Source: JAPEKQ01 sp964516845
GTDB lineage: Bacteria; Joyebacterota; Joyebacteria; Joyebacterales; Joyebacteraceae
DNA length: 28,866 nt
NCBI GenBank assembly: GCA_964516845.1
Contig: CAZEXP010000028.1
Coordinates: forward strand, 1-28,866
Direction of reading: 5' to 3'
Shown: positions 23,198-28,866 of the stretch, piece after piece
Numbering within the stretch: the first letter of the stretch is position 1
How the letters are laid out: every line of letters starts with the position of its first letter
Position numbers and translations under genes: made by a program
The notes under the pieces: generated by a model
The model's database searches: none
What the model was told of the DNA's origin: nothing
What the model saw: the letters and a program-made list of their open reading frames with translations, nothing else

Positions 23198-25351
23198 ATG
23201 CCAGAACCGCGGCGTCTCAGCATTGCCCTCGCGGGCAACCCCAACTCCGGCAAGACCACCATCTTCAACGCGTTGACCGGCGCGCGCCAGAAGGTCGGCA
23301 ACTGGCCCGGCGTGACGGTCGAGCGCAAGACCGGAACCCTCGAGTACCGCGGCTACACGATCGAACTCATCGATCTCCCGGGAACCTACAGCCTCACGGC
23401 CTACTCGGCAGAAGAGCTCGTCACGCGGAACTTCATCGTCGACGAGAAGCCGGACGTCGTCGTCCATGTGGTCGACTCGGGCAATCTCGCGCGGAATCTC
23501 TATCTCACGACACAGCTGCTGGAGCTCGGGGTCGATCTGGTGCTCGATCTCAACATGTGGGATGAGTTCGAGAACTCGGGGTCGCACCTCGACATCGAGA
23601 AGCTCCACACGATGATCGGCGCGCCCATCGTCAAGACGATGGCGCATCGCGGGAAGGGCGTCACCGAGGTACTCGACGCCGCGATAGCGCTCATCGAGGA
23701 CACCGAGGAGCATCACCGACACGTTCCGGTCTCGTACGGCTCGCACGTCAACGATCTCGTCGCCGAACTCACAGCGCTTCTCGAACAACAACCGGGACTT
23801 CTCGGGAACGCGCCGCCGCGATGGGTGGCGATCAAGCTCATCGAGGGTGACGCCGTCGCCGCGGAACTCATCGCCGGCGACACGCCCGAGACCGAGGCGA
23901 TACGGAAGTTCGTCAAGCGCGCCACACGCCACATCCGGAACGCCACTCGCTCCGACCCGGAGAAGGTCATCACCGAGGGTCGCCACGGCTACGTCGAAGG
24001 CGCGCTCAAGATGGCGCTCTCCGAACGCGGAGTGCCCATCGACCGGATGGAGCGCTCGCGAAACATCGACCTGGTGTTCACGGATCGCTTCCTCGGCTAC
24101 CCGATCTTCCTGGCGTTCGTCTGGCTGCTCTTTCAGGCGACGTTCCGGCTCGGCGCGTACCCCATGGCGTGGCTCGACGGTCTCGTCTCGCGGTTCACGA
24201 TGTTCCTCACGACCGTGCTCCCCCCGTCGCTTCTGACCGACCTCGTCATCGAAGGCGCGGTCGGAGGCGTCGGTTCGGTGCTCGTCTTTCTGCCGAACAT
24301 CATGATCCTCTTCTTCGGCATCGCCATCCTCGAGGACACCGGATACATGGCGCGCGCGGCATTCCTCATGGACCGGCTGATGCACGCGCTCGGGCTTCAC
24401 GGCAAATCCTTCATCCCGCTCCTGATGGGGTTCGGGTGTTCGGTCCCGGCCATCATGGCGACTCGGACGCTCGAGTCGCGACGGGACCGCGTTCTCACAA
24501 CACTCCTCGTCCCGCTCATGTCGTGCAGCGCGAGGCTCCCCGTCTACATCCTCATCGCCGGCGCTTTCTTCGCTGCCCGCGCGGGGACCATCGTCTTCGC
24601 GCTCCACTTCTTCGGCGTCGCCATCGCCGTGGTCGTCGGACGCATCCTCTCACGCACGATCTTCCGCGCGGCGCCGGAGCCGTTCGTCATGGAGCTGCCT
24701 CCGTACCGCCTCCCGACCGCGCGGGGGCTGCTGATCCACATGTGGGAACGCTCCCGCATCTATCTCCAGAAGATGGGCGGCGTCATTCTGGTCGCGTCGA
24801 TCCTGCTGTGGTTCCTCGGGACGTTCCCGCGTGCGGCCGAGCTGTCGCACGACTACGACGGCGAGATCGAGCTTCTTCTCAAGGCGGGCGCCTCCGAGCA
24901 CTCGACCGAAGTCGCTTCGATCCGCGCCGACCGGGCCGCCGAGGAGCTGTCGCTGACCTACGTGGGGCGCGCCGGACACGCCATCGCGCCGGTCATTGCT
25001 CCTCTCGGCTTCACATGGGAGATGGGCGTCAGCCTCGTCACGGGGTTCGTGGCGAAGGAGGTGGTGGTCTCCACGCTCGGCGTGCTGTACCATGCGGAGA
25101 GCGACGGCACGGAGTCGCGAGAGACCCTGGCCCGCGCGCTTTCCTCTCCGGACAGTGGCATCACCCCGCGCGCGGCCTTCGCGTTCATGGTCTTCGTTCT
25201 CCTCTACACACCGTGTGTCATCACGGTCATGACCATCTATCGCGAGATCGGCGCGCGCTGGATGTGGTTCTCCATCGCTTATCAGACCTCGCTTGCCTGG
25301 GTCGTCAGCTTTGCCGTCTATCAGCTCGGCGGCCTCCTGGGATTCGCATAG
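23198..25351 (+). CDS. feoB: FeoB, ferrous-iron transporter
   Basis: This 717-residue inner-membrane Fe2+ transporter has an N-terminal G domain with G1 GNPNSGKT (13-20), the switch threonine near T40 (WPGVTVERK), G3 DLPG (59-62) and G4 N-M-W-D (119-122). A guanine-dissociation-inhibitor-like helical region follows. Two Gate repeats each have a conserved Cys region, the first GCSVPAIMATRTLES and then LMSCSARLPVYIL. The core FVAKEVVVSTLGVLY is also present. Length is normal for the family (about 650-780). It drives Fe2+ uptake, with FeoA and the Cys-rich protein encoded just before it. The start at 23198 is preceded by GGAGGG about 9 nt upstream and begins the G domain directly; the 28-residue extension is unsupported. 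Confidence 0.97.
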   Translation: MPEPRRLSIALAGNPNSGKTTIFNALTGARQKVGNWPGVTVERKTGTLEYRGYTIELIDLPGTYSLTAYSAEELVTRNFIVDEKPDVVVHVVDSGNLARNLYLTTQLLELGVDLVLDLNMWDEFENSGSHLDIEKLHTMIGAPIVKTMAHRGKGVTEVLDAAIALIEDTEEHHRHVPVSYGSHVNDLVAELTALLEQQPGLLGNAPPRWVAIKLIEGDAVAAELIAGDTPETEAIRKFVKRATRHIRNATRSDPEKVITEGRHGYVEGALKMALSERGVPIDRMERSRNIDLVFTDRFLGYPIFLAFVWLLFQATFRLGAYPMAWLDGLVSRFTMFLTTVLPPSLLTDLVIEGAVGGVGSVLVFLPNIMILFFGIAILEDTGYMARAAFLMDRLMHALGLHGKSFIPLLMGFGCSVPAIMATRTLESRRDRVLTTLLVPLMSCSARLPVYILIAGAFFAARAGTIVFALHFFGVAIAVVVGRILSRTIFRAAPEPFVMELPPYRLPTARGLLIHMWERSRIYLQKMGGVILVASILLWFLGTFPRAAELSHDYDGEIELLLKAGASEHSTEVASIRADRAAEELSLTYVGRAGHAIAPVIAPLGFTWEMGVSLVTGFVAKEVVVSTLGVLYHAESDGTESRETLARALSSPDSGITPRAAFAFMVFVLLYTPCVITVMTIYREIGARWMWFSIAYQTSLAWVVSFAVYQLGGLLGFA

Positions 25352-25385
25352 CACAGGACACACCGTCGCTTCGAAGGAGGCAGAC

Positions 25386-27608
25386 ATGCTCGAGCGCTGG
25401 ATTCGCTCCGTCGTTCCATCTCGTCACGCGCCCGCCGCTCCCGCCATCATGGCGATCGTCGTCACAACGCTGGCGGCCGCATCGGTGGTCGCCGCTCCCC
25501 CGTCTCCTCCGACCGTTCCCGCGCCGCCGGCGACGCGCGTCGAGACCGTCGTGGATACGGTACACGGCGTGACGATCGCGGATCCGTACCGGTGGCTCGA
25601 GGACTTCGAGTCGGATGATGTGCAGACGTGGGCCGACGCGCAGAACGCCTACACGGACGCGGTGCTTGGCGCCGTGCCCGTGCGCGACGTGATCGATGCC
25701 CGCCTCCGGAAGCTGTTCGAGATCCCGGCGATCGGCTCGCTGTGGGATCGAAGCGGCCGGCTGTTCTTCATGCGGCGCGACCCGTGGAACGAGCAGATGG
25801 TGCTCTACGTGCGCGAAACATACGACGCCGAGCCGCGCGTGGTCCTGGACCCGGACAAGCTCGGAACGGAGGACTCTCCGACCAGCCTCGACTGGTGGTA
25901 TCCGACGCGCGACGGGAAGCTCCTCGCGTACGGCACGTCCGAGGGCGGGAGCGAGATGAGCACGCTGCGGATCATGGATGTCGACACCCACGAACATCTG
26001 GCAGATGAGATCCCGAACACGAGGGCCGCCGGCGTGTCGTGGCTTCCGGACGGCAGCGGCTTCTACTACTCGCGTTTCCCCTCGCGGGGCGACGTGCCGG
26101 ATGACGAACTCTTCTATCACCGGAAGGTCTATTTCCACACGCTCGGCGACGCCTGCACGGCCGACCCGCTCGTCTACGAGTACCCGGAGAACATGTATGC
26201 GTGGCCGAGCGCGGGCGTTTCGCGCGACGGCGACTATCTACTCGTCTACGTCTATCAGGGCTCCGGGAAGAACGACATTCTCGTCGGGGATCTCAGGACC
26301 GGTGGCGATCTCGTCCCGATCATCACGGACGAGGAGGCGCGCTCGTACGGACCGGTCATCGAGGGCCGCCTGTATCTGCACACGAACCTCGACGCGCCGA
26401 ACGGATGCGTGTACCGCGTCGACCTCGCGCGTCCCGGGCGGACGAACTGGGAGCTGATCATCCCGGAGGGCCAACACAGCATCAGCTGGATCCGCGACGC
26501 CGGTGACCGTCTTCTGGTCCACACGCTCGAGAACGCGCAGTCGGTGCTCCGCGAGCACTCGCTCGACGGAGAACCGCTCAGAGACATCCCGCTCCCCGAG
26601 CACTGCACCGTGGGTGACGCGTCGGCCGAGTGGGGCGAGGACAGCGCGTTCATACTCCTCAGCTCGTTCCTCTTTCCACCGACGGTCTACCGGTACACGG
26701 TCTCGACCGGTGAGATGGTGGAGTACATGGGAGTCGAGGCGCCGGTCGATCGGACGCCGTATCTCACCGAACAGGTCTGGTTCGAATCGAAGGATGGGAC
26801 GCCCGTCTCGATGTTCATCACGCGGCGCAAGGACATGCCGATGGACGGGGCAAACCCCACGATACTCACCGGATACGGGGGCTTCAACTCGCCGTCGCTG
26901 CCGGGGTTCACGCGAAACATCTACTGGTGGCTCGAGCAGGGCGGCATCACCGTCACGACGAACCTCCGCGGCGGGAACGAGTACGGTGAGAACTGGCACC
27001 GTGGAGGGATGCTCGAGAACAAGCAGAACACGTTCGATGACTTCATCGCGGCCGCCGAGTGGCTCATCGAGAACGGCTACACAAGCCAGCAGAAGCTCGC
27101 GGTCTGGGGCGGATCGAACGGCGGGCTTCTCGTGGGCGCGTTCATCACGCAGCGCCCGGACCTGGCCGCCGCGGCGATCTGTGACGTCCCGCTCCTCGAC
27201 ATGGTGCGATACCACCTGCTCTACGGCGCGATGATCTGGACACCCGAGTACGGGAATCCCGAGGTGCCCGAGGAGTTCGCGTACATCTACAGGTACTCCC
27301 CCTATCACAACATCGATGCGGATGCCGCGCAGCCGGCCGTGTTCTTCACAGCCGGGGAATCTGACTCGCGCGTTCATCCGTCGCACGCCATGAAGATGAC
27401 AGCGCGGATGCAGGCGCTCATGCCGGACCCCTTGACGGACGAGGCCGGCAACACGGGCGCCGCCGCCGCGACCTCGCCGGCGCGCCCCATCCTCCTTCGG
27501 CTCGAGCGCCAGGCGGGACACGGGCTTGCCGCCCGAATGAGCCGCGTCCGCGAGCAGTACGTCGACTACTACGCATTCCTCATGTCGCAGCTGGGGATGC
27601 TCGAGTAG
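25386..27608 (+). CDS. Exported prolyl oligopeptidase (peptidase family S9A)
   Basis: This 740-residue serine peptidase cleaves after proline in short peptides. An N-terminal signal peptide with a hydrophobic core (about residues 18-36, ending VVAAPP) sends it out of the cytoplasm, where it may digest imported or environmental peptides. A seven-bladed propeller (about 80-420) precedes the alpha/beta-hydrolase domain. The triad is visible: S577 in GGSNGG, D660 in ESDSRV, aligning with porcine Asp641, and H712 in QAGHG. AAGGAGG lies 5 nt before the ATG at 25386. It begins 34 nt after feoB and probably shares its transcript, although a functional link to iron is not evident. Length fits the S9A family. 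Confidence 0.95.
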   Translation: MLERWIRSVVPSRHAPAAPAIMAIVVTTLAAASVVAAPPSPPTVPAPPATRVETVVDTVHGVTIADPYRWLEDFESDDVQTWADAQNAYTDAVLGAVPVRDVIDARLRKLFEIPAIGSLWDRSGRLFFMRRDPWNEQMVLYVRETYDAEPRVVLDPDKLGTEDSPTSLDWWYPTRDGKLLAYGTSEGGSEMSTLRIMDVDTHEHLADEIPNTRAAGVSWLPDGSGFYYSRFPSRGDVPDDELFYHRKVYFHTLGDACTADPLVYEYPENMYAWPSAGVSRDGDYLLVYVYQGSGKNDILVGDLRTGGDLVPIITDEEARSYGPVIEGRLYLHTNLDAPNGCVYRVDLARPGRTNWELIIPEGQHSISWIRDAGDRLLVHTLENAQSVLREHSLDGEPLRDIPLPEHCTVGDASAEWGEDSAFILLSSFLFPPTVYRYTVSTGEMVEYMGVEAPVDRTPYLTEQVWFESKDGTPVSMFITRRKDMPMDGANPTILTGYGGFNSPSLPGFTRNIYWWLEQGGITVTTNLRGGNEYGENWHRGGMLENKQNTFDDFIAAAEWLIENGYTSQQKLAVWGGSNGGLLVGAFITQRPDLAAAAICDVPLLDMVRYHLLYGAMIWTPEYGNPEVPEEFAYIYRYSPYHNIDADAAQPAVFFTAGESDSRVHPSHAMKMTARMQALMPDPLTDEAGNTGAAAATSPARPILLRLERQAGHGLAARMSRVREQYVDYYAFLMSQLGMLE

Positions 27609-27624
27609 AGCACGGCATCGGGAT

Positions 27625-27704
27625 GGCTCGAGCGGGGGAAGCTGACGCTCATGTCGAAGCACGCGACATGAGCCGCCGGACGTCTGAGTCTCCCGGCTCG
27701 AGCG
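27625..27704. repeat. 80-bp imperfect inverted repeat, possible terminator or structured RNA
   Basis: The core is a perfect 9-bp stem, CTCATGTCG / CGACATGAG, around the loop AAGCACG (27648-27672). It is flanked by two exact copies of GGCTCGAGCG (27625-27634 and 27695-27704), which are themselves nearly palindromic. The segments between arms also pair partly (GGGGGAAGCTGACG against the complement of CGTCTGAGTCTCCC). It lies 17 nt after the peptidase stop codon, so it may terminate the feo transcript. Confidence 0.6.
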
Positions 27705-27708
27705 ACCC

Positions 27709-27737
27709 TTGCGCGCGGGCCCGTCCGCCTGTAGAAT
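27709..27737 (+). promoter_or_regulatory. Promoter of the MBL-fold gene
   Basis: TTGCGC (27709-27714) and TAGAAT (27732-27737) are 17 nt apart. The -10 box matches five of six consensus bases, the -35 three. The start would be near 27744, 30 nt before the GTG. Confidence 0.5.
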
Positions 27738-27774
27738 GAGCTGACCATCGCTCACACCTCACAGGAGTGTGCGC

Positions 27775-28485
27775 GTGCGCTACGCTCACGTCGTGTTCGA
27801 CAATGTCGCGCGGACACGCGGACTGAAGACCGGATGGGGGTTCGCGGCCGTGGTGTTCGGCTACAGCCGCCGCATTCTCTTCGATACCGGGGCAAGCCCC
27901 GACAAGCTCCTCTCGAACATGCTCGCGCTCCGCGTGTCGCCATCAGAGGTCGACGCCGTCGTCATCTCTCACACCCACGACGACCACATGGGCGGCCTCA
28001 TGGGATTCCTCAGGGCGAACCATCGCATCGAGGTCTTCCTGCCGGAGGGCGTGAAGCCCGAACAGATAGAGCAGGTGGAACGGACAGGCGCGACACCTGT
28101 GATCGTCGGCTGCGGCGGAGAGATCGCTCCCGGCGTGGCGACCACCGGCGTGATCGGTGGGCGCAGGGCGGAGCAGGCCCTGGTGTTCGATGGAGATGAG
28201 GCATCGACGCTCATCACGGGGTGCGCGCACCCCGGGCTCGACGTGCTCGTCGAAGCTGCGGGCGAGCAGTTCGGCGTTCCGGTGCGGCTCGTCATCGGGG
28301 GATTCCATCTCAAGCGACACAGCAGGAAGGCGGTTGTCGAACTCGCTGAGAAGCTCCAGCGACAGGGTGTCGAGCTGATCGCGCCGTCGCACTGCACGGG
28401 CGAGAGGAGCTCTCTGATACTCGCCGAGGCATTCGGGGAGGGATATGTCGCAAGCGGCCTGGGGACGCGCATCCCTCTGCTGTAA
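27775..28485 (+). CDS. MBL-fold metallohydrolase
   Basis: This 236-residue cytoplasmic protein has the metallo-beta-lactamase fold. The metal motif is H-T-H-D-D-H (H66, H68, D70, H71), preceded by LFDTG (D37) and followed by ITGCAHPG, VIGGFHL and a final SHCTG. The VIGGFHL and CAHPG signatures resemble the archaeal/bacterial group near the dihydropterin ribofuranosyl-aminobenzene phosphate synthase-like proteins. The true substrate cannot be read here. I prefer the GTG at 27775 because AGGAG lies 7 nt before it. The GTG at 27769 would be 1 nt from that site. A VOC-family gene follows after 22 nt and is probably cotranscribed. Confidence 0.9.
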   Translation: MRYAHVVFDNVARTRGLKTGWGFAAVVFGYSRRILFDTGASPDKLLSNMLALRVSPSEVDAVVISHTHDDHMGGLMGFLRANHRIEVFLPEGVKPEQIEQVERTGATPVIVGCGGEIAPGVATTGVIGGRRAEQALVFDGDEASTLITGCAHPGLDVLVEAAGEQFGVPVRLVIGGFHLKRHSRKAVVELAEKLQRQGVELIAPSHCTGERSSLILAEAFGEGYVASGLGTRIPLL

Positions 28486-28507
28486 CACCGCGAAAGGAGA
28501 ACGGAGC

Positions 28508-28864
28508 ATGGCGAACCACGTTTGTTACTTCGAGTTGATGGTGAGCGACACGGCCAGGTCGCAGGAGTTCTACGGCAAGGTCTTCGACTGGAAGTTCTCC
28601 GAATACGAGAACATGCCGGGGTACCTCAACATCGATACGGGCAAGGAGCCGTCGGGCGGGATGATGAAGAAGCCGGACATGGCTCCCGCCAACGCCCTGA
28701 GCCTCTATTTCTTCGTCGACAGCATCGATGAGACGCTCGGGAAGGTCAAAGAGGCCGGTGGCATGGTCATCATGGGCAAGACGGAGATCCCCGACATCGG
28801 ATGGTGGGCGCTCTTCATGGACCTCGACCAGATCCCGGTCATGGTCTATGAGAACAAGGGCTAG
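28508..28864 (+). CDS. VOC-fold (glyoxalase/bleomycin-resistance-like) protein
   Basis: This 118-residue protein has one VOC module with two beta-alpha-beta-beta-beta units. It starts CYFELMVSDTARSQEFYGKVFDW and ends ALFMDLDQIPVMVYENKG. Members of this class often pair as dimers and may bind a metal or small molecule. Relatives such as the 27-kDa antigen Cfp30B-like proteins have no firm function. A metal-ligand set cannot be stated with confidence. The ATG at 28508 has AAAGGAG 8 nt upstream. It follows the MBL-fold gene by 22 nt. The gene ends two bases before the window edge. Confidence 0.9.
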   Translation: MANHVCYFELMVSDTARSQEFYGKVFDWKFSEYENMPGYLNIDTGKEPSGGMMKKPDMAPANALSLYFFVDSIDETLGKVKEAGGMVIMGKTEIPDIGWWALFMDLDQIPVMVYENKG

Positions 28865-28866
28865 GA

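Overview
The window is GC-rich bacterial chromosome with 23 protein-coding genes that I can support (one cut by the left edge), plus promoters, hairpins and short repeats. I see no rRNA, tRNA, CRISPR array, transposase, integrase or phage gene. Several exported proteins have Sec signal peptides. Three right-handed beta-helix proteins share a C-terminal tail, and there is a secreted prolyl oligopeptidase and a DUF3857 pair. This mix suggests a Gram-negative heterotroph, possibly from one of the little-cultured FCB-related phyla (Eisenbacteria, Krumholzibacteriota or Latescibacterota type). That placement is an inference from gene content and is not proven by any marker gene here.

Layout. (1) 1-950, minus strand: a small sulfur-carrier cluster of TusA-like, DsrE-like and a truncated third gene. 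(2) 1129-3952, minus: three genes linked by overlapping stop/start codons, namely an exported protein of unknown family, a HAD hydrolase and a site-2-protease-like M50 membrane peptidase. (3) 4288-8208, plus: two adjacent exported DUF3857/transglutaminase-like proteins, the second with its catalytic Cys and His replaced. (4) 8286-11297, plus: a 1003-residue protein with two receiver-like domains fused to a PEP-synthase-type ATP-binding domain. It ends at a 14-bp bidirectional terminator facing gdhA. (5) 11400-15724, minus: gdhA, a tandem-domain methyltransferase and a UPF0104/LPG-synthase-type membrane protein. A relic copy of the methyltransferase 3' end lies just past its stop codon. (6) 15942-22100, plus: a PL1-like beta-helix protein, a TGS-domain GTPase, a PLP-dependent fold-type II enzyme and two tandemly duplicated beta-helix proteins. 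(7) 22323-27608, plus: a ferrous-iron operon (DtxR-type regulator, FeoB-associated Cys-rich small protein, FeoA, FeoB) followed by a secreted S9A prolyl oligopeptidase. (8) 27775-28864, plus: an MBL-fold hydrolase and a VOC-fold protein.

The iron operon is the clearest functional unit: a metal sensor that probably controls its own transcript, a small membrane Cys protein, FeoA and the FeoB transporter. The observation I find most worth following is the shared 10-residue C-terminal tail, S-W-G-x-I-K-A-M-Y-R, on all three exported beta-helix proteins and on nothing else in the window. It looks like a sorting or anchoring signal whose processing machinery is not encoded here. Recognisable sigma-70-like promoters recur with exactly 17-nt spacers in front of most transcription units.
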